A DNA stretch of 64,000 nt from positions 62,001 through 126,000 of the forward strand of contig JAOACR010000007.1 of assembly GCA_026417735.1 (NCBI GenBank), read 5' to 3'. The stretch comes from Kiritimatiellia bacterium (GTDB lineage Bacteria; Verrucomicrobiota; Kiritimatiellia; PWTM01). The position numbers and the translations under genes are program-made. Below, piece by piece: positions 8,121 to 17,024 of the stretch. The notes beneath the pieces are model-generated. The model ran no database searches. It saw only the letters and a list, made by a program, of their open reading frames with translations, and had not been told where the DNA came from. How positions within the stretch are numbered: position 1 is the stretch's first letter; the number at the start of each line of letters is the position of its first letter.

Positions 8121-9136
8121 TGCGCGGTGGTCTCCGTGCTGCCGCTCCCGGCCCGCGCGACATACAACGCGAGTGCGCCGAGCTCCAGAAGGCCGATCGC
8201 GATCTTGATCGTGTAGGGCAGTCGCGGTTCGTGGTGCTGGGAAAGAAACGACTCGACGCCGGCCGCCCACGCCAACAACAGCGCGGCGCCGCCGATCAGG
8301 GAAAGCACGTCGCCGCGCACCGCGCCCAACCGCTCCGCGAGGGGGCGGTGACGGGGCCCTTCTGCGCCGAGCAGCGCGCCGCCCAGCACCAGCCCCCCCT
8401 GCGCCGCGAGCAGAATCGCGGGAATTTCGACGGCGCCGTGCGGTAGCAGCCAGCCCAGCAGGAACTGGCTCTGGCCGGCGACCACGTAGTCGGCAGCGAC
8501 CGCGCCCAGCAGCATGCCGTTCAGCGCCAGCACCACCGCGGTGCCGGCACCGAACGTCATGCCGAGCGCCAGCAGCAGCACCGCCACGCGCACGTTGTTC
8601 ACCCACAGGTACGCAGCAAACGTGCGATATTCGCGCTCGCCGCCGCCGGGCCGCATCATTTCGCGCTGTTCGATTTCCACGCGTTCGGCGGGAGGCATCC
8701 GCAGGTGCTCGAACGGCAGCAGGTGTCGGCGCGCGGCGGGGTCGGAAATCAGCGCGGCCGCGCCGAAGATCGCGCCGGCCACAAAGATCGCGGCCGCGGC
8801 GGTGCCCGCGCGCCATCGACGACGGATCGTGGCCGCCAATCCTTCGCCGAGCCATCGGCCAGGACGCCAGCGCACGGCGGGCTCCCGCAGCGCATGGATT
8901 TCGGCGTGGGCGCGGGCGACCAGCGCCTCGAGGTAGGTTCGCAACTCTGATTCGCCGCCGAAGTCGCGCACGTCGGCGAGGTCGGCCGCGACCTCCTCGT
9001 AGAGCGTCAGCAGCCGGCGGAGATCATCGAGCTCGAGCCGCCGGAACGGCGCGTCCGCGACCTCCGCGATCCGTTGCTCAAATTCGCGCCACAGTGTGCG
9101 GCGGCGTTCCACGAAGCGTGGTAGGTCCACAATCAC
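8117..9136 (-). CDS. SpoIIM-like (stage II sporulation M family) membrane protein
   Basis: 339 residues. The start chosen is GTG 9136, which overlaps the DUF58 stop as GTGA; the frame upstream is only a shadow. An N-terminal helical soluble part (about 1-105, FVERRRTLWREFEQRI and LTLYEEVAADL) precedes five or six membrane helices that include the family motif NNVRVAVLLLALG and a following GWLLPHGAVEIPAI segment. SpoIIM-family proteins outside sporulators accompany RDD, DUF58 and MoxR genes; their role is unknown but membrane-associated. No sporulation genes were seen in the window. Confidence 0.85.
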   Translation of the reverse strand: MIVDLPRFVERRRTLWREFEQRIAEVADAPFRRLELDDLRRLLTLYEEVAADLADVRDFGGESELRTYLEALVARAHAEIHALREPAVRWRPGRWLGEGLAATIRRRWRAGTAAAAIFVAGAIFGAAALISDPAARRHLLPFEHLRMPPAERVEIEQREMMRPGGGEREYRTFAAYLWVNNVRVAVLLLALGMTFGAGTAVVLALNGMLLGAVAADYVVAGQSQFLLGWLLPHGAVEIPAILLAAQGGLVLGGALLGAEGPRHRPLAERLGAVRGDVLSLIGGAALLLAWAAGVESFLSQHHEPRLPYTIKIAIGLLELGALALYVARAGSGSTETTAQ

Positions 9137-10464
9137 AGTCGCTGCCGTTCTCGCGCCTCGACGTACCGCGAAATGACCGCCGCGCTGAGACGCTCGTCGT
9201 CCACCGCTTCGAACACGACGCCGAGCCGGCGCAGCGCGCGGCGTAGTTCCTCGATCCGCCGCCATCGTTCGTGGCCGTCGAGATGGCGGTAGGCCTCGTC
9301 GAGCGTTGCGGGCGGAGGGCCGGACAAGAGCGGACGCGCGTCGGGGGCGCGAAGCGTGAACGCGATCACCAGATGCTGGCGTGCTGCCGCGGCGGCCGCG
9401 GCGGCGAACCCCGCCGCCGCGGCCGCATCGTCGAGACCGGCCAGCACCACGATCAGCGCGCGTTTGCGCAGACGTCCCCGCACAAACGCGAACAGCTCGG
9501 CGTGGTCCGGTGAGACCGGTACCGGCGCAGCGCCCAGCAGGGCGTCGCGGCAGCGGTGGAGGTGGGCCGCCCCGTGGCCGGCGGGGACGAACTGCCGGAC
9601 CGTGCGGTCGAAGAGGAGCAGGCCGAACCGGTCGCCCTGTTCGCGCGCCGCGGCGCAGAGCATCAGCGCGGTGGCGACGAACCGGTCCAGCTGCGTCGGC
9701 GCGCCCGCTTCGCCCGCGCGGCGCGGGGCCGGTCGGCCCGCCAGTCGCGAGGCGTCCACCGCAATGACCACCTCCTGGGTTCGCTCGATCTGAAACAGCT
9801 TGGTCACCGGATGCCGTCGGCGCGCGGTTGCCTTCCAGTGAATGTCGCCGTAGTCGTCACCTGGCACATATTCCCGAAGCTTCTCGAACTCGCGCCCTTT
9901 GCCGACCGGTCGGCGGCGGCGGAGGCCGGCGCCGCCCCTCACGAGAAATTGCGCAGCGACGCGGCGACGTTCATCCCGCAGGTTCGGCAGCAGGTGCAGT
10001 TCCGCATCGAGCGCGATGCGGCGCCGGACCTCCCACAGACCCCACGGCGAGTGTACCGCGACTGCGGCGGCGCCGAGCCGGTACCGACCTCGTGCGGCTG
10101 GCCGGCAGGGCCATCGCACCACGCCGCACGGCGCCGGCTCCGCGGCGCACTGGATCGTCGCCGCCCCCACCGCGGCCGGCCAGTCCACCGCCAGTTCGAT
10201 GCGCGAGCCGGCATTTCGCGCGGCCCAGTGCACCGGCACGGCCTGGGCCTCGCCCACGACCAGTCTCAGCGGCGAACGCACCGAGACGCTCACGCCCTGC
10301 GCGCGGGGCAGTGCGCGCAGCGCATCGAGCACGCTCAGCGCAATCGCCACCACCGCCAACGCACCCATCGGCTCGCCCAGCCGTGGTTCCACCGCCGCCA
10401 TCAGCGCCAGCGGAAGCCCGACCCATCCGAACCAGCGAATGAGGGTGGTGGACGGAACAATCAT
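9133..10464 (-). CDS. DUF58 domain protein
   Basis: 443 residues, start ATG 10464 in an ATGA overlap with the MoxR gene. Two N-terminal membrane helices are followed by a beta-rich region and the DUF58 core: GKGREFEKLREYVPGDDYGDIHWKATARR is represented by EFEKLREYVPGDDY, then DIHWKATARR, with a VWA-like strand VVIAVDASRLAG. DUF58 proteins almost always travel with MoxR AAA+ ATPases and are thought to be their VWA-type partners or substrates at the membrane. Both neighbours here support that pairing. Confidence 0.93.
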   Translation of the reverse strand: MIVPSTTLIRWFGWVGLPLALMAAVEPRLGEPMGALAVVAIALSVLDALRALPRAQGVSVSVRSPLRLVVGEAQAVPVHWAARNAGSRIELAVDWPAAVGAATIQCAAEPAPCGVVRWPCRPAARGRYRLGAAAVAVHSPWGLWEVRRRIALDAELHLLPNLRDERRRVAAQFLVRGGAGLRRRRPVGKGREFEKLREYVPGDDYGDIHWKATARRRHPVTKLFQIERTQEVVIAVDASRLAGRPAPRRAGEAGAPTQLDRFVATALMLCAAAREQGDRFGLLLFDRTVRQFVPAGHGAAHLHRCRDALLGAAPVPVSPDHAELFAFVRGRLRKRALIVVLAGLDDAAAAAGFAAAAAAAARQHLVIAFTLRAPDARPLLSGPPPATLDEAYRHLDGHERWRRIEELRRALRRLGVVFEAVDDERLSAAVISRYVEARERQRL

Positions 10465-11426
10465 CGCGGCACCGGCACCTCCGAGAGCACCGACTGCACC
10501 ACCTCGGCGACCTGCACGCCCTCGACCTCGAACTCCGGACGCAGGATCAGCCGGTGACCCAGCACGTGCGGCGCCATCCGCTGCACGTCGTCGGGCGTAA
10601 CGAAATCCCGCGCCTCGAGCGCCGCGGCCGCGCGGGCGGCGAGCGCCAGTGCCTGCGTTGCGCGCGGGCCGCCGCCCAGCAGTACACTTTCGTGGCGGCG
10701 TGTTGCGCGCACGATGTCCACAATGTAGCCGATGATTTCTGGTCGAACGGTGAGCGACCTTAGGGCGGCGCGCAGCTCTCCGAGCCCCCCTGGTGGAATC
10801 TGCGGGCGGACCTCGCCGCGCTCGACCAGTTGTTCCGGCGCATCCGCGCCGAGCGTGCGCGCGGCTAGCGATAGCTCGTCGTCGCGTTCCGGAGGCCCCA
10901 TCGGAATGCGGAGAAAGAAGCGGTCCTTCTGCGCTTCCGGCAGCGGATAGGTGCCCTCGAATTCCACGGGATTCTGTGTCGCGAACACGGTGAAGTCCGG
11001 CGAGAGGGGGTGGGTGGTGCGATCAATCGTCACCGCACGCTCCTGCATCGCCTGCAGTAGGGCGGACTGCGTTTTCGCGGGCGCGCGATTGATTTCGTCC
11101 GCGAGCAGAAACGTGGTGAAGATCGGTCCCGGCGCGAAGACGAACTCGTTGCGCGCCAGGTTGAAGACGTTTGTGCCGGTGATGTCGGCCGGCATCAGGT
11201 CGGGGGTGAACTGGATGCGCCCGAACTCGACGCCGAGGGCGCGGGCGAGCGCGCGCACCAGCAGCGTCTTGCCGACACCCGGTACACCCTCGATCAGGGC
11301 ATGCTGCCCGGCCAGCACGGTGGCCAGACAGAAATCCACCGCCTCGGCCTGGCCGATGATCACGCGGCACAGTTCGCTGCGGATCGCGCAGATCCGGTCC
11401 AGCAACAGGTTGAGTTGGAGGGGCAT
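10461..11426 (-). CDS. MoxR-family AAA+ ATPase
   Basis: 321 residues, the usual MoxR length. Walker A is GVPGVGKT, Walker B is LLADEIN, and the sensor and arginine motifs follow (FATQNPVEFEGTYPLPEAQKDRF). A C-terminal lid carries VTPDDVQRMAPHVLGHRL. MoxR ATPases act as chaperone-like remodelers together with VWA-domain proteins, for example in metallo-enzyme maturation and cell-envelope stress. Here it lies three bases after the DUF4350 gene and overlaps the DUF58 gene, the classic arrangement. Confidence 0.96.
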   Translation of the reverse strand: MPLQLNLLLDRICAIRSELCRVIIGQAEAVDFCLATVLAGQHALIEGVPGVGKTLLVRALARALGVEFGRIQFTPDLMPADITGTNVFNLARNEFVFAPGPIFTTFLLADEINRAPAKTQSALLQAMQERAVTIDRTTHPLSPDFTVFATQNPVEFEGTYPLPEAQKDRFFLRIPMGPPERDDELSLAARTLGADAPEQLVERGEVRPQIPPGGLGELRAALRSLTVRPEIIGYIVDIVRATRRHESVLLGGGPRATQALALAARAAAALEARDFVTPDDVQRMAPHVLGHRLILRPEFEVEGVQVAEVVQSVLSEVPVPR

Positions 11427-11429
11427 CGG

Positions 11430-12527
11430 TTACTCCTTTTGGTGAATGCGGGCGTGCAGATCGCGGATCACTTCCAGCGGCGGACGGTCGCTCGGCGGCG
11501 GCCCGACGGCGGCGAGGCGCGCCGCCGCCGCGGGTTGGGAGGGCGCGCAGAACCGGCGCCACTCCCTGAGGTATGTCTCGGCCAAATGGGATGGCGGCAC
11601 GTGGCGGCGCAGAAGGTCGAGAAAGCCGTCGCGCAGGTCGGTGCGGTCCTCTAGTGCGAGCGGCGATGCGGCGGGGCGGGGCGGCAGCAGCGGCACCAAC
11701 GTGCGCCAAAGGCCGAGCAACCCCAGGGTCAGCAGCACCATCAGGGTGGGGTGCAGCCGCAGCCGCTGCACGTACTCGCCCCAGCCCGGTGTGCGACGGA
11801 CGCCCAGATGGGCCTCGGCGAACCACACGTTCGGCCCGATAAACATCGCGCAGAGCCGTTCCGTGCGGCGGTGCCGGAACAAGCCTTCGTTGCTCAGCAG
11901 GTACGAGTCGCTGGCCAGTATCAGCCGGCCGCCCTGCCACCGGCGCGAGATCAGAACCGGCCGGCCCTCGCAGTGCAGCCACACCTCCCATGCCGGCGAG
12001 GTGCAGACGAAGTACAGCGGCGACAGCCATGGCCATCCATCCGAGGCCTGCCGCGCCGTGTTCCCGCTCGCTCCTGCACGGTACAGTTCCACTCCCCAAG
12101 CGTGCAGCAGTTCCGGCGTCGCCTCGCCCGCCGGCCGGCGGGTCGTGGCCGCGGTGGGGACGACGGCGTCTGCGGAAAACGCGCCGACAAACACGCCACC
12201 GGCGCGGGCGAACGCCGCAAAGCGTTCCGGTGAAGGCATCAAGCGCAGCGCGGCGGGCGTGAGACCAGCGGCCACGAGCGTGCCGGGGCCCTCGGGAAAC
12301 CGGTCCGCCAGCGGTTCGTACCACCGCACCGCGGTCATGCCCGGCAGCAGCGCAATCGTTTCGTACAGCGCGCGCAGGCCGAGCGGATCGCTGCGCAGCG
12401 TCGAGTACGGCGGGAAGTCATCTCCTGCGGTGGCCTGCCAGGAGAGGATGTGGTAGGTGCCGACTGTGAACGCGAGCCCGAGCAGCATCACCGTCGCGAT
12501 CGCCAACAGATCACGCCGCGCGCTCAT
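11430..12527 (-). CDS. DUF4350 domain membrane protein
   Basis: 365 residues from ATG 12527, overlapping the DUF4129 gene by 17 bases. An N-terminal helix (about 7-27) anchors a periplasmic domain that begins with YSTLRSDPLGLRALYETI, the conserved DUF4350 opening, and resembles a glutamine-amidotransferase-like fold. A second helix lies near residue 280, followed by a cytoplasmic tail with arginine- and proline-rich linkers. The family regularly occurs between DUF4129 and MoxR genes. Biochemical role is unknown. Confidence 0.85.
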   Translation of the reverse strand: MSARRDLLAIATVMLLGLAFTVGTYHILSWQATAGDDFPPYSTLRSDPLGLRALYETIALLPGMTAVRWYEPLADRFPEGPGTLVAAGLTPAALRLMPSPERFAAFARAGGVFVGAFSADAVVPTAATTRRPAGEATPELLHAWGVELYRAGASGNTARQASDGWPWLSPLYFVCTSPAWEVWLHCEGRPVLISRRWQGGRLILASDSYLLSNEGLFRHRRTERLCAMFIGPNVWFAEAHLGVRRTPGWGEYVQRLRLHPTLMVLLTLGLLGLWRTLVPLLPPRPAASPLALEDRTDLRDGFLDLLRRHVPPSHLAETYLREWRRFCAPSQPAAAARLAAVGPPPSDRPPLEVIRDLHARIHQKE

Positions 12528-14115
12528 GCCACGTTTCCAGCTCCGAGAGCATCGCCTCGACCGTCGCCCGGTCCGCGGGGTGGTCGCCGTACCAGCAGCG
12601 CTCAAACACGCTGAGCCAGTGCGCAAAGCGCTGCGGCAGCCTTGCGGGGACGTCGGCGCGGCGTTCGAGTTCGCGGCGGTAGTCCCGGTTCGTACGTGCG
12701 GGCCGAACGGTGATCCATCCGTGTGCCGCCAGTGAGGCCAGCATCGCGAGGAACGCGGCGCGCACCGCGCGGCGCAAATCGCCGGCCGCGGCGAGGTGGC
12801 GCGCCAGCTGGCTCCATTCGTCGGAGGGGCTAGCGGTGGCGAGCGTCGTTTCTGCATCGACGGGGGCGGCGAGCGGCTCCGGGTGCGAACCGGTCGCGGG
12901 CCGCACAGGCGAACGCGCGTGGCGGACCAGCCCGAGCACCAGCAGCATGCCCGCTGCGATCGCCGCCGCCCAGGCGGCAGGTCGGACCCAACCGGTGCCG
13001 GCGTTCCGCTCTGTCGCGCTCCCGGGCTCGCCGGCCCGCCGGCGCAGCCATTCCTCGATACGCGCGAGCAGGCGCCGCAGGCTCTGGCCGAGCGCGGTGA
13101 CTTGTCGGCCGAGCCAGCGCAACGCCCGCTCGAAGAGGGAGGTCGGCTCGCCCGCGGCGGGCTGCGCGTCGCGCGGCAGTCGCCAGGCAAAGTCCGGCCG
13201 AGCCAGTACGCGATCGGCCGCTGCGTTGAACTCCTCCACTGTGGGCGTGGCAGCAGGTGGCGGCACAGGAGCGGCGACCGACGGGGGTGCGAGCATCGCG
13301 GCGAGGGCCAGCGCGGCCGCGCGGCAGCGGCGCCATTCCGCGCGCAGGTCGGCGCCCGTGCGGCGCGCTTCGATGTGGAATGCGCGCACCGCATACAGCG
13401 CCTTCAGCGGTGCGTCGAGCAGCAGATGGGTGGCCGCGACGAGAATCAGCGCGAACGACCCTCGGAGCACCCACAGTTCGTTCATCGAAAACGTCCCTCG
13501 CACGCCGAACAGCGTTCTGGCGAGCTCCGGCAGCACGGCGAACATCACCGCGAGATTGACTGCGGCAAGTGGTGCGGCGATCGAAAAGATGCCCAGCGCC
13601 AGATGGTTTTGTGCCGGATCGCTGCGAGCGAGCGCCCATGCGCGCGTCCGGGCAGTCGTAGCCTCCGCGGCAGGCCGCTCGCACACCGCGGTCAGGCTCT
13701 CATGCCACGCGACCCACCATCCGAAGGGGGCGACTGCCAGCAGTGCCGGCACCCCCGCCAGCAGCGACCATGTGGAGCACCTCGCGTGCAGGCCGACGAG
13801 CGCGATCCAGTCGCGCCAGCTCCAGCGCTCGGGTGCTGTGTCCGCCGCCGCCGCTCGCACCCACGCGCCCAACCGCGATTGGGCGACGCGTTTCCAGAGG
13901 TACAGCATGGCAACCACCAGCGCGCCGGCTGAGCAGCGCTGACGGGCGAGCGCACCATGGGTCATGTCGGTCCAGTACCACAACAGACCAAGCCAGAATG
14001 GCACCGCGCCGGCCAAGTGCCATGCGAGCGCCATCGGGGTACGCCGCAACAAGGCCAGCGCCTCCTCCACGAGCTCGACCGGAGAGTGGCCGTCCACAGG
14101 CCGCAGAGCGCTCAC
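12511..14115 (-). CDS. multi-pass membrane protein with C-terminal DUF4129
   Basis: 534 residues from GTG 14115 (GTGA overlap with the preceding zinc protein). The N-terminal half has about six membrane helices; a central proline-rich periplasmic segment follows, then another helix near residue 400. The C-terminal 110 residues carry the DUF4129 pattern TNRDYRREL and a final VFERCWYGDHPADRATVEAM. DUF4129 proteins are standard companions of DUF4350, MoxR and DUF58 genes. Function is unknown; a membrane complex with these neighbours is the reasonable inference. Confidence 0.85.
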   Translation of the reverse strand: MSALRPVDGHSPVELVEEALALLRRTPMALAWHLAGAVPFWLGLLWYWTDMTHGALARQRCSAGALVVAMLYLWKRVAQSRLGAWVRAAAADTAPERWSWRDWIALVGLHARCSTWSLLAGVPALLAVAPFGWWVAWHESLTAVCERPAAEATTARTRAWALARSDPAQNHLALGIFSIAAPLAAVNLAVMFAVLPELARTLFGVRGTFSMNELWVLRGSFALILVAATHLLLDAPLKALYAVRAFHIEARRTGADLRAEWRRCRAAALALAAMLAPPSVAAPVPPPAATPTVEEFNAAADRVLARPDFAWRLPRDAQPAAGEPTSLFERALRWLGRQVTALGQSLRRLLARIEEWLRRRAGEPGSATERNAGTGWVRPAAWAAAIAAGMLLVLGLVRHARSPVRPATGSHPEPLAAPVDAETTLATASPSDEWSQLARHLAAAGDLRRAVRAAFLAMLASLAAHGWITVRPARTNRDYRRELERRADVPARLPQRFAHWLSVFERCWYGDHPADRATVEAMLSELETWHERAA

Positions 14116-14468
14116 CGATCCACCTCTGACGCCCCGGCGGCCCCCTCCGCGCGCTCGTGGATTTCGGCGGGGATGGCCAACAGCAGCCGGCCCAGCAGAT
14201 AGAGGGCGCCCCACAGCGCCGCGAAACCGGCGAGCCCCAACACCATCGCGCCCGGAACACGGCGGTCGTGCCGGGCGCGGGCAGACGGCCCCCCCAGACA
14301 CATGGCACACAACATGCGCCCTTGGTGTTCCGTGACGCATTCGCGGCAAAAACAACCGCCGCATTCCGGGCATCGGGCGGCGGCCGGCCGGGCGGGATGA
14401 TTGCGGCAGCCGGTGGCGAGGTCCGTCCGCGTGTTCTCGTTCCCGGGCCTCGCGGAGAGCGCGTTCAT
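14112..14468 (-). CDS. small membrane protein with B-box-like zinc motif
   Basis: 118 residues from ATG 14468, in an ATGA overlap with the upstream membrane protein. Residues about 30-58 have a cysteine-rich pattern (CRNHP, ARCPECGGCFCRECVTEH, LCAMCL), like the B-box-type zinc module found at the N-terminus of some rhomboids and other bacterial membrane proteins. One membrane helix follows at about 73-95. No catalytic motif is visible. It is one of three zinc-module membrane proteins in this operon. Confidence 0.75.
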   Translation of the reverse strand: MNALSARPGNENTRTDLATGCRNHPARPAAARCPECGGCFCRECVTEHQGRMLCAMCLGGPSARARHDRRVPGAMVLGLAGFAALWGALYLLGRLLLAIPAEIHERAEGAAGASEVDR

Positions 14469-15463
14469 CTCGACCGGCGGGCCGCTAGACCACCCCAAAT
14501 GGCCAGCAGCGGCGACACGGACGCGATCACGCCCAGCATGGAAACCATCGCCGGTGCCGGGACGCCTGGCGGCTTCATCAGCAGCTCGAGGCCGCTGCCC
14601 GTTGGGGTGTAGCCGAGTCCGGCCATGATGGACAACACATACAACGCGACGGCGCGCAGCGTCCAGTACAAAATGACGGCGATCGCCCAGTGTCGCAGTT
14701 TCGCCCCGTGTGTGGCGGTGGTTCGTCCGAGCATCATCACGGATCCAACCAGCAGGGCCATCGAGGTAATCGCCAGTGTCGCCAGTGTGGCGGGGAGCGC
14801 TTGCACTCTCAGACCGGCGACCGCCGCAAGTCCTTCGACGATCAACAGCGCGCACAGCGCCCCAGCCCATCGCCGTGGCAGGGGAAGCGGCGGCAACGGC
14901 GGCGGGACGGCCGGCGGGAAGGCGCTGCGGGTGGCCGCGGAAGGGTCGAGGCGTGAGGCGGCCGCGGCCGCGAGCATCTCTGGGGTCAGGGGCGGCTGGA
15001 CGACGGCAATCGCCTGGCAGAGGCGGGCAATGCCGCGCCGGGCGGGCCGCTCCCGGCTCCAGGCGCGAACGAGCACGGAACTGGTGCGCGTGCGGACGGT
15101 GGTGGCGCAACCGCGCCCCCGGCTGAGCTCCAATCCGAGTGCCACAGCTCCGGCCGCAGCGATGAGCGCCCCTACCACTCGCGCGGTGAGCGGCCCGGTC
15201 CACAGGAGCGCGAGGCTCAGCCCTGCTGCCAGCGACAGAGCGCCGAGCGAAGCGCCGATTTCCCGCGCGCGCGTCCGCTGCAGAATCACCGCCTCGATGT
15301 CGCGGAACTGCAATCGCCGGTAGTGCTCCACGAACCATGCGCGTTCGACCACCAGCAGGTGGTCGGGGCCGAGCCACGCCGTCGCTTTCGTTGCAACGCC
15401 ATACCAGCGGCCCGGTAGCCGCCGATAGGACGGGCGCCGCCGGGATGGGGACGACGGGCTCAT
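14465..15463 (-). CDS. multi-pass membrane protein, function unknown
   Basis: 332 residues, ATG 15463 in an ATGA overlap with the gene before it. A soluble basic N-terminus (about 1-75) with WYGVATKATAWLGPDHLLVV resembles a PH-like strand set; then come two helices (about 80-120), a linker with a poly-proline run, and four C-terminal helices. I do not recognise the family. Its tight packing between two zinc-ribbon membrane proteins indicates it is part of the same functional unit. Confidence 0.7.
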   Translation of the reverse strand: MSPSSPSRRRPSYRRLPGRWYGVATKATAWLGPDHLLVVERAWFVEHYRRLQFRDIEAVILQRTRAREIGASLGALSLAAGLSLALLWTGPLTARVVGALIAAAGAVALGLELSRGRGCATTVRTRTSSVLVRAWSRERPARRGIARLCQAIAVVQPPLTPEMLAAAAASRLDPSAATRSAFPPAVPPPLPPLPLPRRWAGALCALLIVEGLAAVAGLRVQALPATLATLAITSMALLVGSVMMLGRTTATHGAKLRHWAIAVILYWTLRAVALYVLSIMAGLGYTPTGSGLELLMKPPGVPAPAMVSMLGVIASVSPLLAIWGGLAARRSR

Positions 15464-16071
15464 CGAACGTCGTTCTGCGCACCGAGAGCGGTGATGATTA
15501 CGCGGATCACCCAGCCGATCAGCACCAGCCAGCCCAGGGAGACCCCGCCCGCCAGCAACAGCGCCAGCCAGCGACGAAATTGACTGCGTGGTAGTACGCT
15601 CGTCGGACTACGCCAGTGATAAAGGATCAGCGCCAGCGAGAGTGGGGCGGTGAAGATCGTGAACCCGGAGGTGACGACACCCAGCAGCGGTAGCAGCACC
15701 ATCCAGAGGCACAGACTGTCGTACTGCACCAGGTGCGGAACGTAGCGGAGCGAGCGACCACCCGAGCTCACATCCCGTTCGAAGCACTCTGCGCACAGCC
15801 GCTCATCGTCGCCTTCCACCGCGCACAGCTTGCAGGCGAACCGACCGCAGTGTGGGCATACGATCCAGGCACCCTGGCCGGGATGCCGATAGCATTCGGC
15901 TCCTTTCGGCAGCAGGTCCGCCGCGAGGGAAGGGGGCGGGCGCGCCCAAGCGGCAAACCGTGTGACCTCGGTGGGCACGCCACATACGGGACATTCGAAG
16001 TGCTCCTGCGAAGCCGACGGCGGTCGCCACGCGCCGCCACATCGTGGGCAGTGTTCGCCGGCTACCGTCAC
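15460..16071 (-). CDS. zinc-ribbon/B-box-like membrane protein
   Basis: 203 residues. The first 110 residues carry repeated zinc knuckles: CPRCGG and CPVCGV form one ribbon, and CYRHP, CPHCGRFACKLCAVEG and LCAECF a second, B-box-like module. Two or three membrane helices follow in the C-terminal half. It starts nine bases after the GYF/RDD gene and overlaps the next gene by four bases. The zinc modules may mediate protein contacts; no enzyme signature is seen. Confidence 0.75.
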   Translation of the reverse strand: MTVAGEHCPRCGGAWRPPSASQEHFECPVCGVPTEVTRFAAWARPPPSLAADLLPKGAECYRHPGQGAWIVCPHCGRFACKLCAVEGDDERLCAECFERDVSSGGRSLRYVPHLVQYDSLCLWMVLLPLLGVVTSGFTIFTAPLSLALILYHWRSPTSVLPRSQFRRWLALLLAGGVSLGWLVLIGWVIRVIITALGAQNDVR

Positions 16072-16080
16072 GTCAGCGAG

Positions 16081-16854
16081 TCAGGTTCTGATCACGCGGG
16101 TGTCCGCGACCATGTCGTGCAGCGCGCGCTTTTCGCGGTCAAAGGCGGCCAGCAGGTAACCGACGCCCGCGGTAAGCTGGCTCAGATACTTCGCAAAGTG
16201 GCGGCCTGCGGCCCGACCGTATCCGAGCGGCGAGCCGTCCGCACGCACCACCCGCAATCGCAGGGCCATCTTGCCGAGCGTCGCGCCAAATCGGCCAACC
16301 ATCCAGATCTCGTAGACCGCGAACATCGCCACGGACAGCAGCCACATCACAGCGACGACCCCGCCCAACGTGACGAGCTCCGTCGGAGAACCGACCTCCC
16401 CAATTCTGCGGACGGCACTCCACATGACGGGGATGTAGATCGAGTAGTACGCGACCGCCATCAGAATGCTGTCGAGCATCGCGGCGGCGAACCGTGCCCA
16501 AAATCCCGCAAAGGCGGCACCGGTTCGCAGCTGGCCCTGCTCCAGCAGCCGCTGCGCAACGAGCGCTTTGCAGCCCCCGCACGCCCACGCGGATCCAAGC
16601 CGCACCATCTCGGACTCAGAGAACAGCTGCCCGCATTCGACGCAGCGGCGAGCAGTCTTTTGGCCGACGGCCGCAAGCTCTGTTTCCGCCAGCTCCCGAT
16701 AGCGGACCCAGTCCGCCAGACCCGGCCGCCACACCAGCGTCTCGGGTCCGATGCGGCCTTCGGATGCCATCGCCCGCAGCTCTGCCGCCGATAGCGGCCC
16801 CCGGGGAGTACCGCCGTCCGCGTAGAAGTACTCCGATGTTTGCCCGTTCGTCAT
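16081..16854 (-). CDS. GYF_2 - zinc knuckle - RDD membrane protein
   Basis: 257 residues from ATG 16854; a start at 16905 would add 17 basic residues without a better ribosome binding site. Order of domains: a GYF_2 (DUF4339) module (about 5-50: YFYADGGTPRGPLSAAELRAMASEG, here cited in part as RGPLSAAELRAM), a two-CxxC knuckle (RRCVECGQLF, ACGGCKALV), then an RDD membrane domain with RFGATLGKMALRLRVV. GYF_2-RDD fusions are common in PVC bacteria. It is the first gene of the run toward 7314, so the promoter should lie in 16855-17024. Confidence 0.85.
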   Translation of the reverse strand: MTNGQTSEYFYADGGTPRGPLSAAELRAMASEGRIGPETLVWRPGLADWVRYRELAETELAAVGQKTARRCVECGQLFSESEMVRLGSAWACGGCKALVAQRLLEQGQLRTGAAFAGFWARFAAAMLDSILMAVAYYSIYIPVMWSAVRRIGEVGSPTELVTLGGVVAVMWLLSVAMFAVYEIWMVGRFGATLGKMALRLRVVRADGSPLGYGRAAGRHFAKYLSQLTAGVGYLLAAFDREKRALHDMVADTRVIRT

Positions 16855-17024
16855 GGCCTGCGACTGTGCAGTTGGCACGGACCGCTTCGAGCCTCTCATG
16901 ACCACTGGCGGCGATCAAGGCCCGCAGCCGCCCGCGGCGGACGCTTGACCAGGGTCGGACGGGCGTGATGAGATGCGGGCCGGTCCGGCGTGCCTGCCGG
17001 CGGGTGACTTCAAGGGGATCGACG

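Noticed and set aside
8117-9136. Sporulation gene
   Set aside because: SpoIIM-family membrane proteins are common in non-sporulating bacteria beside RDD and MoxR genes; nothing else in the window relates to sporulation.
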